From assembly GCA_027460525.1 (NCBI GenBank), contig JAPZAS010000021.1:1-64000 (forward strand): DNA of 64,000 bases. Reading direction: 5' to 3'. Below the pieces are notes generated by a model, which saw only the letters and a list, made by a program, of their open reading frames with translations, ran no database searches and was not told the DNA's origin. This document shows positions 35,440 to 43,930 of the stretch, in pieces; positions within the stretch are counted from its first letter, which is position 1, and each line of letters starts with the position of its first letter. The position numbers and the translations under genes are program-made. Origin of the DNA: Candidatus Methanoperedens sp. GTDB lineage: Archaea; Halobacteriota; Methanosarcinia; Methanosarcinales; Methanoperedenaceae.

Positions 35440-35472
35440 ATTGTGAACCTGTTTTACCTGATGGTTAACAAT
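35440..35472 (-). promoter_or_regulatory. BirA-type biotin operator upstream of bioB
   Basis: ATTGTGAACC (35440-35449), 13 bases, then GGTTAACAAT (35463-35472). This equals the bacterial BirA operator half-sites and the 13-base spacing of the Bacillus operator with one mismatch. It ends eight bases before the bioB ATG, and an AT-rich AAATTTTAAG-like TATA element lies at about 35475-35486. Bound BirA would sit on the transcription start. Confidence 0.75.
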
Positions 35473-35549
35473 GGCTTAAAATTTGCGATTTGAGATTGTT
35501 TTCTTTCGTGGGATATCTTTATCTGAAATGATTCAGTATCTTCCTGCAA

Positions 35550-36017
35550 ATGCCCTACATCGCCGACTCCTCCCTTTTCATCATCAGAAAGCGCCTCGAA
35601 GGGAGCGTAATAACCGTTCCTTCGGTGGTTCTCGAACTTAGGGATGAGAATGCCCGAACAACGCTGGAATTGATGAACGTGAGTATTGAGCCTCCACTTC
35701 CAGGTTTCATAAAAGAGGTAAGGTCAAAAGCTGGCATCACAAAGGACAGCGAGGAACTTTCAGCTACCGACATCGATATTCTTGCAAAGGCGCTTGAATA
35801 TTCAAGCCGTGGGGGAATCCTGGTCACGGATGATTTTGCAATCCAGAACATCGCGCTCCAGCTCGGGATTAAAGTAACGCCGGCAGGAGGAAGGAAGATA
35901 AAAGACGTCCTGCTCTGGGAAAAGCGGTGCATCGGATGCAAGAGGCGTTTCCCGCAGGGGGATGTATGCCCAGTGTGCGGCTCGCCTTTGAAAAAAATCA
36001 GGAAAAGGAAAGTTTGA
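35550..36017 (+). CDS. nob1: rRNA maturation endonuclease Nob1
   Basis: 155 residues. An N-terminal PIN domain (IADSSLFI with the first Asp, SATDIDILAKALEY, VTDDFAIQNIA) is followed by a zinc ribbon at the C-terminus (CIGCKRRFPQGDVCPVCGSPL). This is the archaeal Nob1 layout and length. It trims the 3' end of 16S rRNA. Divergent from bioB, with a 117-base shared upstream region. Confidence 0.92.
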   Translation: MPYIADSSLFIIRKRLEGSVITVPSVVLELRDENARTTLELMNVSIEPPLPGFIKEVRSKAGITKDSEELSATDIDILAKALEYSSRGGILVTDDFAIQNIALQLGIKVTPAGGRKIKDVLLWEKRCIGCKRRFPQGDVCPVCGSPLKKIRKRKV

Positions 36018-36093
36018 AGGACACTTTGCGTTCTTAGCGTCTTTGCGGTGTTTGGTTTTATTCACCGCAGAGGCGCGAAGGTCGCAAAGATAC
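36014..36093. repeat. Dispersed 'ctttgcgg...caccgcagag' element
   Basis: Tttgcgttcttagcgtcttt followed by gcggtg and, inverted, caccgcagaggcgcgaagg with cgcaaag. Relatives lie at 40070-40085 and 43845-43920. The element separates the convergent nob1 and pheT genes and overlaps the nob1 stop region. Confidence 0.55.
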
Positions 36094-36095
36094 GA

Positions 36096-37694
36096 TTAAA
36101 GCTCCACTTCAAACGCAATGATGGGGTGCTCAAGCCCGAAGTTTGAGATGACTTCGGGGTGGATTTCTCCAAATACCCCTGCCCTCTCACCTTTGATTAT
36201 TAAATCAGCACGCCTGCCTTCAATGAATGCCGGGTCGTCCGATTCCGTGACCTCGTATGCGATGCCCCTCTCCCTCATCACGGCATCCACCACAGCCTGG
36301 ATTTCGGTAAAATTAGCCTGCGGGTGAATGGCAACGGCTCCGAGGCGCTGCTCAGTCTTGCAGCTAACCACCACCTCTCCCACTTCGAATATCCGCTGCG
36401 GCAGTTCGCGGTGCTTGTTTATGGAGAGAATCTCAAGAAGGTTGGGAAGGAGCGTGGGGCGAACGATGGTATGTTCTTCGCTTATGGGATACAGGATATG
36501 TGTTATACCCGAAGCCTTTTCCCTGCGCATCATCCCGAACTGCACGCGCTCGCTGGTAAGGGTGAAAGGCATTACTTCAAAATAACCCAGTCCTACCATT
36601 ATTTCGCGGATAGAATCCCTGAGTTTCGATATCTGATGGGCTTTGCCGATCGTGGAAGTGGGCGGAAGTTCTAACTTGATGTTATCAAAACCATATCCTA
36701 TGGCGATATCCTCTATCAGGTCCCAACTGTGCAGGATATCTGCCCGGTAAGCCGGGACTGAAACCTGGATGGCGTTTTTTAAAATTCGCGCGCCGTATCT
36801 CATCTTTTCAAGGCAATGAATGAGTTCGTCGTGTGTTAGTTTAATCCCGAGAAGTTCCTCGACTTCTTTGCATCTCAGGTTCATGGTCATTGGCTCAAGC
36901 CTTGGCGTTTGGATTTTGTCACCAATGGTAACCGATTCAATCCTGCATCCCCGCTCTGCTAGCGACGACACCACGATGTTCAGGGCTACTGAAACAGCAG
37001 GGTCAAGCCCCGTGACCTCGATAAATAAATCTCTTGTGTCTTCAGTTACCCTTGTAAGCTCGCCGTTGATTATGGGCGGGAATGAGAGCACGTTGTCCTC
37101 AGCATCAAGAATTAGCGGATATTTATCGAATTTTTCAAGGATATATGCAAATTTGATGCCTTTTGGATGTTTTTCAAGTATCTCCTTCATCGTCATCGGC
37201 TCTGCGAAGTCAAGAGGCGTGAACTTAAATTCCGGGGATTGCGCTATGTACCTGAAAGGCGGTTTTATTCTTGCAAGGTCATGCACTCCTATGGATACCT
37301 TCTTGCGATTCCTGCCCAGCGCCCAGTGGAGCGACTCCTGCAGCGCCATCAGGGATTCGATGGAGCGCGAATTGAACTGCATGCCCCGGATTACAGCGCA
37401 GGCAAGATAGGGTCGGGTTTTTTCAATTCCTTTGTCTTTTGTTATTTTGACGTCCGATGGTGCGACATTGAACTCCCGGATCCCAGTCTCAATGCCGAGA
37501 AATCCTTTAAGCGCCCGCGCCACGCCTTCTGTGCTGTAAAGGTCGGGTCTATTGGGAAAGAACTCGATGTCCACGTGGTCTTCCCCGATGCGTTCGATAT
37601 CGCATCCCATCATGGGGATCCTCTTGATGACCGTGTCTTTATTAATCCCGGAGAGTTCTTCAAGGTCGTCGTAATATAACGTAATAACAGGCAT
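36096..37694 (-). CDS. pheT: Phenylalanyl-tRNA synthetase beta subunit
   Basis: 532 residues, the archaeal/eukaryotic size. [38 protein letters not shown] is the conserved B1-like region, followed by the B5 domain ([20 protein letters not shown]) and a catalytic-like core ([22 protein letters not shown]). It pairs with PheS to charge tRNA-Phe. pheS is not adjacent, so the two subunits are encoded separately. Confidence 0.96.
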   Translation of the reverse strand: MPVITLYYDDLEELSGINKDTVIKRIPMMGCDIERIGEDHVDIEFFPNRPDLYSTEGVARALKGFLGIETGIREFNVAPSDVKITKDKGIEKTRPYLACAVIRGMQFNSRSIESLMALQESLHWALGRNRKKVSIGVHDLARIKPPFRYIAQSPEFKFTPLDFAEPMTMKEILEKHPKGIKFAYILEKFDKYPLILDAEDNVLSFPPIINGELTRVTEDTRDLFIEVTGLDPAVSVALNIVVSSLAERGCRIESVTIGDKIQTPRLEPMTMNLRCKEVEELLGIKLTHDELIHCLEKMRYGARILKNAIQVSVPAYRADILHSWDLIEDIAIGYGFDNIKLELPPTSTIGKAHQISKLRDSIREIMVGLGYFEVMPFTLTSERVQFGMMRREKASGITHILYPISEEHTIVRPTLLPNLLEILSINKHRELPQRIFEVGEVVVSCKTEQRLGAVAIHPQANFTEIQAVVDAVMRERGIAYEVTESDDPAFIEGRRADLIIKGERAGVFGEIHPEVISNFGLEHPIIAFEVEL

Positions 37695-37749
37695 TTTTAT
37701 CAGCCGAAAAACGAGCGGAAGATATATTAATCATTCTATTTGATGAATT

Positions 37750-37793
37750 AAAACAACCAACTGATACGAACTCGTAAGAACTTTAGCGGCGCA
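37750..37793. repeat. 44-bp direct repeat, copy 1
   Basis: AAAACAACCAACTGATACGA continuing with ACTCGTAAGAACTTTAGCGG and CGCA. It matches 40108-40150 with about five differences and one gap. The pair brackets the first VapBC pair, the hsdS fragment and the Fic gene. Confidence 0.7.
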
Positions 37794-37811
37794 GGGGCGG
37801 GGGTGCTGCGT

Positions 37812-38255
37812 TTACTTCTTTCCAATTTTTGCTTTTAACTCTTTTAAACTTTCAATTCTCACGATACCTTCAACCGCATCGAAATGTTCCCTGTCAAAAG
37901 ATACAATTAGTTCTATTCCCTGCCTGTTCATGATAGCGCATATGATAGCATCAAAACTTGGCATAGGATGAAGCTTGAATATTTCCAGTTCATTTAGTAT
38001 ATCGTCAATATCGCTGTTCAGCACTGTAACATCTTCAGCTTCGATCAAACCCAGCGTCTTATCAACTGCTGTTAGTAGGTCTATTTTCTTCCATAGCACA
38101 TACTGCAGCTCAAGCACCGTTACATCGCAGGTATAAAGATTCAGGTTAATCTCCTCTGCATCGATTATTTCAGTTGCCTGCTTATGGAATTCGTCCTCTA
38201 TATTGAAGTAAGCCACCAGCGCGCTGGCATCGAGGAAGAGGTCGTAGTGCTTCAT
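37812..38255 (-). CDS. VapC-type PIN-domain toxin
   Basis: 147 residues. FLDASALVAYF carries the first PIN Asp, TVLELQYVL the Glu, and PSFDAIICAIMNRQG with SFDREHFDAV the later acidic residues, so the RNase site is complete. It overlaps the antitoxin gene upstream by four bases. The family cleaves tRNA, rRNA or mRNA when unopposed. Confidence 0.85.
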   Translation of the reverse strand: MKHYDLFLDASALVAYFNIEDEFHKQATEIIDAEEINLNLYTCDVTVLELQYVLWKKIDLLTAVDKTLGLIEAEDVTVLNSDIDDILNELEIFKLHPMPSFDAIICAIMNRQGIELIVSFDREHFDAVEGIVRIESLKELKAKIGKK

Positions 38256-38527
38256 AGGCTGTATTCTTTATCCACGAGCTCTTCTGCACTTACTTTTGAG
38301 AGGTCTCTCCCGCCACGGATGCTTCCTTTCAGTTCCTTAATGGATTTGACAGGTTTTCTGAAATGTACCCTTATCTCTCCATTTTTATCGTACCAGACAA
38401 CCTGCATTCCCTGTTTCACAGCATAGGCTCTTCGGATTTCTTTTGGGATTGTGGTTCGGAATCCATAGGCTACATTTGTTTTAGCTACTCTGGTTTTTGA
38501 TAAACCTTTGAGTCTGATTTTAACCAT
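38252..38527 (-). CDS. AbrB/SpoVT-fold antitoxin
   Basis: 91 residues. The N-terminal VAYGFRTTIPKEIRRAYAVKQGMQVVWYDKNGEIRVHF is a swapped-hairpin AbrB-type DNA-binding domain, and the C-terminal part (RGGRDLSKVSAEELVDKEYSL) is a typical toxin-binding tail. It precedes and overlaps the PIN toxin, so together they form a toxin-antitoxin operon that is likely to be self-regulated. Confidence 0.8.
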   Translation of the reverse strand: MVKIRLKGLSKTRVAKTNVAYGFRTTIPKEIRRAYAVKQGMQVVWYDKNGEIRVHFRKPVKSIKELKGSIRGGRDLSKVSAEELVDKEYSL

Positions 38528-38755
38528 ATTACTACATCTATTTTTGGCGCATATTATAGTTTATGGTTGGATTTAGAATATTTGCCATGAAATGATTATT
38601 CGGGTTAATTAAGAGTCTTAACTAAACTTCCTGCGGCGCCTTCAATGATTAGAGGCGCGAATGAGGCGCAGGCACCTGTCGGAGACACGCATGTGGGGTT
38701 TGTGTATGGGGCGGGATTAGCAGTGTATTGATTGTACTTGGATTTAACAGATTGG

Positions 38756-38975
38756 CTAAAATAATTGTACCGTTATTCCCCTCTCCCTCCAGCAAAAATT
38801 CGCCCGCGTCGTCGAGAAGATCGACTCCATGCGCCAGTACCAGAGCCAATCAAAGCAGCAGATAGAGGACTTGTTCAGTGCCCTGATGCAGAAGGTGTTC
38901 CCGGGGGAACTGGCGTGTATCTCTTTTTACAGCAATATCCATACTGTCAAAATAATGAACTTTTGGAAGGATTAA
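38756..38975 (+). pseudogene. C-terminal fragment of a type I specificity subunit (hsdS)
   Basis: The plus strand reads AKIIVP, then after a small frame slip LSLQQKFARVVEKIDSMRQY and QSKQQIEDLFSALMQKVFPGEL, ending at TAA 38973. It matches the last 45 residues of the intact HsdS at 43.9-45.2 kb (LQQKFARIVEKVESMRQNQK) with several substitutions. It is a relic of a paralogous hsdS, not a recent copy. The rest of the 570-base gap (38528-39097) has no gene. Confidence 0.75.
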
Positions 38976-39097
38976 TTGGATTGTCAGGATAAAATATCAA
39001 ATAACATCCCGTTAATCCTGTTATCCTGTCTTACCCCTACATTTTATTAAAAAAACAAAACTTTATAAGTTTGTAGGGATAATACGGTATTAATCTT

Positions 39098-39994
39098 ATG
39101 GTAGCGATCAGAAAAAAAACAGTAGGGAAACAAATATATTATTACCTTGAGCACAGCTTCCGTGAAAAAGGCAGGGTGGAGAAGAAGGAAAAATACCTTG
39201 GAAAAACCTTGCCGCAAAATATCGAAGAATTGAAGCATCAGTTTATTTCTGAAATTTACAGGGATAAATGGTTCGGTCTTTTTGACAAAATAAAAGAAGA
39301 ATATTCTGCGCAGGAAAAAAGAGCCACCCCGTCGGCAAAGGAAAAAGAACTGGAGAACTTCGCCATCAAATTCACATACGATACGAACAGGATAGAAGGT
39401 TCGACCCTGACGTTCAGAGAAACTTCTTTGCTGCTTGAAAAAGGCATAACTCCAAATGCAAAGCCTCTGCGTGATGTAAAAGAGGCGGAAGCGCACAGGA
39501 AAGTATTTTATGAAATGTTGGATTATAAAAAAGAGTTATCGCTTGATACCGTTCTGTCCTTTCACAAAAAATTATTTGAGGACACAAAAAAAGACATAGC
39601 AGGGAAGATCAGGCAGCATCAGGTGACGATTGCGGGAAGTAAATTTACACCGCCTTTTCCCGCTGAAGTATATCCTTTGCTAATGGATTTTTTCAGATGG
39701 TATCGTAAAAATAAAGACAAGATGCACCCAGTGGAGCTGGCGGCACTTGTCCATCTGAAACTTGTAACTATTCATCCGTTTGCAGACGGGAACGGAAGAA
39801 TCAGCAGGCTGATGATGAACTTTGCTTTAAATAAATATGGTTTTCCTATGCTCAATATACCTTATGAAAAAAGAGCGGGTTATTATAGCTCTTTAGAGCG
39901 GTCTCAGATAAAAAAGGATGAAACTATATTTTTGCAGTGGTTTTTCAAAAGATACCTGAAAGAACATACGAAGTATCTCAAAGAAGAGTCTTGA
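39098..39994 (+). CDS. Fic family AMP-transferase-like protein
   Basis: 298 residues. The Fic motif HPFADGNGRISRL starts at His226. Just ahead of the core, TNRIEG at residues 96-101 matches the (S/T)xxxE(G/N) auto-inhibitory motif of class II Fic proteins, so it is probably self-restrained. The N-terminal 80 residues (KKTVGKQIYYYLEHSF) look like a substrate-binding arm. Fic enzymes AMPylate target proteins. It is in a defence island between an hsdS relic and hsdR, which makes a role as toxin or guard plausible. Confidence 0.88.
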   Translation: MVAIRKKTVGKQIYYYLEHSFREKGRVEKKEKYLGKTLPQNIEELKHQFISEIYRDKWFGLFDKIKEEYSAQEKRATPSAKEKELENFAIKFTYDTNRIEGSTLTFRETSLLLEKGITPNAKPLRDVKEAEAHRKVFYEMLDYKKELSLDTVLSFHKKLFEDTKKDIAGKIRQHQVTIAGSKFTPPFPAEVYPLLMDFFRWYRKNKDKMHPVELAALVHLKLVTIHPFADGNGRISRLMMNFALNKYGFPMLNIPYEKRAGYYSSLERSQIKKDETIFLQWFFKRYLKEHTKYLKEES

Positions 39995-40107
39995 TTTAGA
40001 CGGGATTAACCTGTACTTAAATTATTTCAACAGTGGCGGCGCCGATAGAGAAACGATGTTACCACTGAGGGCGAAGAACGCAAAGTATAGCAGCAATCTT
40101 TTTCGAC

Positions 40108-40150
40108 AAAACAACGAACTTATACGAACTCGTACGAACTCAGCGGCGCA
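40108..40150. repeat. 44-bp direct repeat, copy 2
   Basis: AAAACAACGAACTTATACGA continuing with ACTCGTACGAACTCAGCGGC and GCA, closely matching 37750-37793. It lies in the 270-base gap between fic and hsdR, which otherwise only holds a short 'gcgaagaacgcaaag' fragment. Confidence 0.7.
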
Positions 40151-40264
40151 ATGTCAGTCTGCGGCGCCAGATTCATTTTCGTTCATTTCATGGTTAAAAA
40201 AATTTAAGTATGACTGGGTACTTCTAATACTACAGGGTACTAACTGTATGAGGAAAGCTTGAGC

Positions 40265-43105
40265 ATGGAACTGAACGAATTTCTTACTCGAAAACAGATG
40301 ATCGATGTCATGCTTAAAGAGCAGGGATGGGTGGTCGGCGATAGAACCAAAGTAATTGTTGAAGTCGATACAAAGCAGTCGGATTTTCGCGCTCAGAACT
40401 ACAAAACCGTCTCAGAGACGCTTAGAAACGATATGGATAGTAAGTATGTCGATTATCTGCTCCCAGACAGTGCTGGCGCGCCTATAGCTATTGTTGAGGC
40501 TAAACGCACATCAAAAGATCCCATTCTCACAGCACAAAAGCAGGCAGAAGAGTATGCAAACGATATCAAAGCGCAAACAGGAAAAGACGTTTTTATTTTC
40601 TTATCCAACGGGTATGAAATATGGTTCTGGGACAGGGAACGCTATGGTCCCAGAATTGTGAAAGGATTCTTTTCTCAGAAAGACCTTGAAAGGCTCAGGT
40701 TCCAGGTTGTAACGAAGAAAAATCTAACAGATTTTGACATTGATGGAAAAATTGTAGATCGTACAAAAAGCATAGAATGCACAAAAAGGGTATTAGAGCA
40801 TATTCAGAAAGGGAACCGCAAAGCACTCATCGTCATGGCTACCGGGACTGGAAAAACAAGAGTGGCAATGGCGATCATTCATGTCCTTCTAAAGGCGAAT
40901 TGGGCTCAAAAAGTCCTGTTTCTTGCTGATAGAAAGGCGCTTCGGGACCAGGCATACGATGAAGGGTTTAAACAGTTTTTTCCTGAGGAGGCAAAATCAA
41001 AGATTTTTTCCGGCGTATTTAACAAGAACTCAAGGCTTTATGTATCCACAATCCAGACATTCATGGAGATATACAACCAGAAGGACAGCTCAGGGAAATA
41101 TCAGATTTCACCTTCCGAATTTGACGTTATCATCTCTGACGAAGCCCACCGCTCCATATACAACAAATGGAAGGATGTTTTTACATATCTTGATGCTATC
41201 CAGATTGGGTTGACTGCGACACCTGCTGAATTCATAGAGAGAGATACTTTCAGGTTCTTTAACTGCGAGAATAAGGTAGCTACGGCTCTCTATGATTATG
41301 AAGATGCTGTAAGGGATGGGGTGCTGTGCGACTTCCGGAAAAACATATCCGGCGCACGAACACATTTCCAGATTGAAGGCGTTAAAACACCGGATTTGCC
41401 CCTGGGCGAGATAAATAGACTATCCGAAGAGGGTATTGACCCTTACGAAATAAACTTCGAAGGAACCGAGCTTGAGAAAAAGGTCGCTGTAAAAGGAACA
41501 AGCGAAGCTCTTGCGCGGGAGTTTATGGATAATTGTCTGGTCGATCAATCAGGAAATCTCCCTGCAAAATCCATTGTATTCGCCATTTCAAAAAAGCACG
41601 CAAAAAGATTGTGGGAAGCCTTTGAGAAACTCTATCCTGAGTACAAAGGAAGGCTTGCGAGGGTGATTGTTTCCGATGACCCGAGGGCGCAGGCTTCAAT
41701 CAAAGAGTTCAAAACAGAATCGCTGCCCAGAGTGGCGATATCTGTTGATATGCTGGATACAGGCATCGATGTGCCGGAAGTCTGCAACCTTATTTTTGCT
41801 AAGCCCGTATTTTCAAGAATCAAGTTCTGGCAGATGCTTGGGAGAGGTACGCGGTCTGATAAGACATGCAAGCATAAGGAATGGCTGCCAGATGGGAAGA
41901 AGGAATATTTTAAGGTGTTTGATTTCTGGGACAATTTCGAGTACTGGGACATGCATCCCGAGGGCGACCAGAAAGAGTCCGGGGAAGCCATTACCAACAG
42001 GATATTCCTTATCAGGCTCAGGCAGCTTGAGCATTTCCTGAATATCGGTGACACAGAGAAAGCCGGGAAAGTTAAAACGAAGATTTTTGAAGATATTGCA
42101 TCGCTGCCAAAGGATTCCGTGAGCGTGAGGGAGAACCTGAGGGATGTTGAGAAAGCACTATCTCCAAAGCTCTGGGACAATGTTGGACTTGATCCTGTAG
42201 ATTTCCTGAAGAAGAAAATCACTCCACTTATGAGATTCAAGCAGGATGTCAACCTGAACGAGGCTTCTTTCACTCTTAAATGCGAAAAACTGGGAGTTGC
42301 AATCCTGCATGGTGACAGGGAGGAAATTGAGAGGTTAAAACCCAAGATAGGAGAAATGGTGGACTGCCTGCCTGATGAGTTAAATGTGGTCAAACCAAAG
42401 ATTGCATTTAAAGAAAAGGTTCTTTCCAGCAGGTTCTGGGAGAGTATATCATTTGAGGACTCGCAGATTCTCATCTCTGAACTTGCAAACCTGATGAAAT
42501 ACATGGCGCCTGAACCCAGGAAAACCATTGTTCTTGACATGGATGACATGATCCAACAAAGGACGCTTATCGAGTTCGGACCGGATGCAAAACAGGAGTA
42601 TGTCAAGGTCTATAAGGAGAAGGTGGAGGATAGGATAAAGAGGTTGGCAGATGAACATCCGGCTATCATAAAAATCAGGAGGGATGAGGCGCTGACCGAG
42701 GAGGACCTGCACGCACTTGAAGAGACTCTCAATAACCCTGAATTGTATATCACCGAGGATGTGTTGCAGAAGGTGTATAACCGGAGCAAGGGCACGCTGG
42801 TTCAGTTCGTCAAGAATATTCTTGGCTTATATAAATTCCCTGAACCAGAGACCAGGATAAAGGATGCCTTCAATACCTATATTATCGAGAATAGCAGGCA
42901 CTACAGCGCCGACCAGCTTAATTTTATCAGGACTGTGCAGACGGTATTTTCGAAGAAAAAACACATAGAGTACACCGAGCTATTCGATGCACCGTTCACG
43001 AATTTTGGTATTAATGCGCCCATGCCAATGTTCACTGAGAATGAGTTGAATGACTTTATTAATATTTGCGGAACTTTGGAGAAGGAGATTTATGCGGAGG
43101 CTTGA
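40265..43105 (+). CDS. hsdR: Type I restriction enzyme R subunit
   Basis: About 946 residues. The N-terminal nuclease domain (DYLLPDSAGAPIAIVEAKR) has the PD-(D/E)xK-type E-x-K. The translocase has Walker A VMATGTGKTRVAM near residue 193, DEAHRS near 300, GLTATP, and motif VI MLGRGTRSD. The C-terminal helical part binds HsdM. AGGAAAG lies seven bases before the ATG 40265; the TTG at 40259 is too close. HsdR cuts unmethylated DNA after translocation. It heads the hsd locus but is separated from hsdS by a toxin-antitoxin pair and a repeat. Confidence 0.95.
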   Translation: MELNEFLTRKQMIDVMLKEQGWVVGDRTKVIVEVDTKQSDFRAQNYKTVSETLRNDMDSKYVDYLLPDSAGAPIAIVEAKRTSKDPILTAQKQAEEYANDIKAQTGKDVFIFLSNGYEIWFWDRERYGPRIVKGFFSQKDLERLRFQVVTKKNLTDFDIDGKIVDRTKSIECTKRVLEHIQKGNRKALIVMATGTGKTRVAMAIIHVLLKANWAQKVLFLADRKALRDQAYDEGFKQFFPEEAKSKIFSGVFNKNSRLYVSTIQTFMEIYNQKDSSGKYQISPSEFDVIISDEAHRSIYNKWKDVFTYLDAIQIGLTATPAEFIERDTFRFFNCENKVATALYDYEDAVRDGVLCDFRKNISGARTHFQIEGVKTPDLPLGEINRLSEEGIDPYEINFEGTELEKKVAVKGTSEALAREFMDNCLVDQSGNLPAKSIVFAISKKHAKRLWEAFEKLYPEYKGRLARVIVSDDPRAQASIKEFKTESLPRVAISVDMLDTGIDVPEVCNLIFAKPVFSRIKFWQMLGRGTRSDKTCKHKEWLPDGKKEYFKVFDFWDNFEYWDMHPEGDQKESGEAITNRIFLIRLRQLEHFLNIGDTEKAGKVKTKIFEDIASLPKDSVSVRENLRDVEKALSPKLWDNVGLDPVDFLKKKITPLMRFKQDVNLNEASFTLKCEKLGVAILHGDREEIERLKPKIGEMVDCLPDELNVVKPKIAFKEKVLSSRFWESISFEDSQILISELANLMKYMAPEPRKTIVLDMDDMIQQRTLIEFGPDAKQEYVKVYKEKVEDRIKRLADEHPAIIKIRRDEALTEEDLHALEETLNNPELYITEDVLQKVYNRSKGTLVQFVKNILGLYKFPEPETRIKDAFNTYIIENSRHYSADQLNFIRTVQTVFSKKKHIEYTELFDAPFTNFGINAPMPMFTENELNDFINICGTLEKEIYAEA

Positions 43106-43158
43106 GGGGCATTGTCAATCATAATTACTATATACAAAGGCAACCTTTTCAGTTATAA

Positions 43159-43362
43159 ATGAGAGTAAGAGCGATTTACCGGGATAAGATATTGAAACCA
43201 AAGAAGAAATTGGCCCTCGCCGAAGGGGAAGAGGTTACCATAGAAATACGAAAATCCAAAGTTGACAAGCTTGCAGGTCTTCTGGGAGATATAGATATTG
43301 ATTCAGTCGAATTACAGCACAGAACGAAAGAAGTCTGGGCAAAGAAAAGCTTATCTTATTGA
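43159..43362 (+). CDS. AF2212-like (DUF104) antitoxin
   Basis: 67 residues, MRVRAIYRDKILKPKKKLALAEGEEVTIEI, the same family as the orphan at 14.6 kb. A TATA-like actatatacaaa at 43127-43138 gives it its own promoter behind hsdR. The 3' third overlaps the toxin frame by 65 bases. Confidence 0.8.
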   Translation: MRVRAIYRDKILKPKKKLALAEGEEVTIEIRKSKVDKLAGLLGDIDIDSVELQHRTKEVWAKKSLSY

Positions 43363-43759
43363 CACGAATATTTTTCTTGAGCTTCTCCTAAATAGAGCTT
43401 TTAAGAATGATTGTGCTCGACTCCTAAAAGAGGTTGAGATTGGTAACTTAGAGGCTTATGTATCTTCATTTTCCATTCATTCAATAGAAGTTATATTGAG
43501 CAATTTCAATAAACAAAAAGAACTCAAAATATTTTTAAGCAGTATAATAGATTTCGAAGGATTAGCTGTTTATTCAACGAATCTGGAAGAAGAGCTTGAG
43601 GCTATTGAAGAGATGAAAAAAAGTCTGGATTTTGATGATGCACTGCAATCATTTATTGCAAAAAAGCTAAAAGCATCAATAGTCAGCTTTGATAAGCATT
43701 TCGATAAGGTCAAAGGATTGAAAAGGCTTACTCCTGCCGACATATTAAAAACTTTATAA
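43298..43759 (+). CDS. PIN-domain toxin
   Basis: 153 residues from TTG 43298, the only usual start codon ahead of the PIN core; GGGAG is nine bases upstream. AYLIDTNIFLELLLN holds the first Asp, and LDFDDALQSFIAKKLKASIVSFDKHFD the later acidic residues. The first 15 residues overlap the antitoxin gene in another frame. It forms a toxin-antitoxin pair with the upstream gene. Confidence 0.8.
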   Translation: MIQSNYSTERKKSGQRKAYLIDTNIFLELLLNRAFKNDCARLLKEVEIGNLEAYVSSFSIHSIEVILSNFNKQKELKIFLSSIIDFEGLAVYSTNLEEELEAIEEMKKSLDFDDALQSFIAKKLKASIVSFDKHFDKVKGLKRLTPADILKTL

Positions 43760-43767
43760 TGGTGGAT

Positions 43768-43925
43768 TATGGAACCGCAGATGAACGCAGATGAACGCAG
43801 ATTTAATAATCAGGTATCCTCATTCATCCGCGCCTTAAAATCGGTCTTTGCGCCCTCTGCGGTCCTCTGCGGTGAGATTAAAATATGCACCGCAAAAAGA
43901 ACGCGAAGAACGCAAAAGGGGGAGC
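43768..43925. repeat. Dispersed repeats between the PIN toxin and hsdS
   Basis: First gaaccgcagatgaacgcag with a tandem atgaacgcagat (43771-43803), then an inverted pair: ctttgcgccctctgcggtcc with ctgcggtg (43845-43877) against caccgcaaaaagaacgcg with aagaacgcaaaag (43886-43917). Elements of this type are common between genes in Methanosarcinales. They fill the whole gap. Confidence 0.6.
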
Positions 43926-43930
43926 TATAA

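Noticed and set aside
38640-38755. Possible tRNA or structured RNA suggested by GC-rich words 'gcggcgcc' and 'aggcgcaggcacctg'
   Set aside because: No cloverleaf or T-arm consensus can be formed; it looks like decayed restriction-locus DNA and repeats.
41632-42606. Long minus-strand frame of 324 codons inside hsdR
   Set aside because: Opposite-strand shadow of hsdR, Ser/Phe-rich, no start signal or domain.
43768-43925. Possible CRISPR array from tandem 'atgaacgcag' units
   Set aside because: Only three very short units without unique spacers, and no cas gene nearby; it is a dispersed intergenic repeat.
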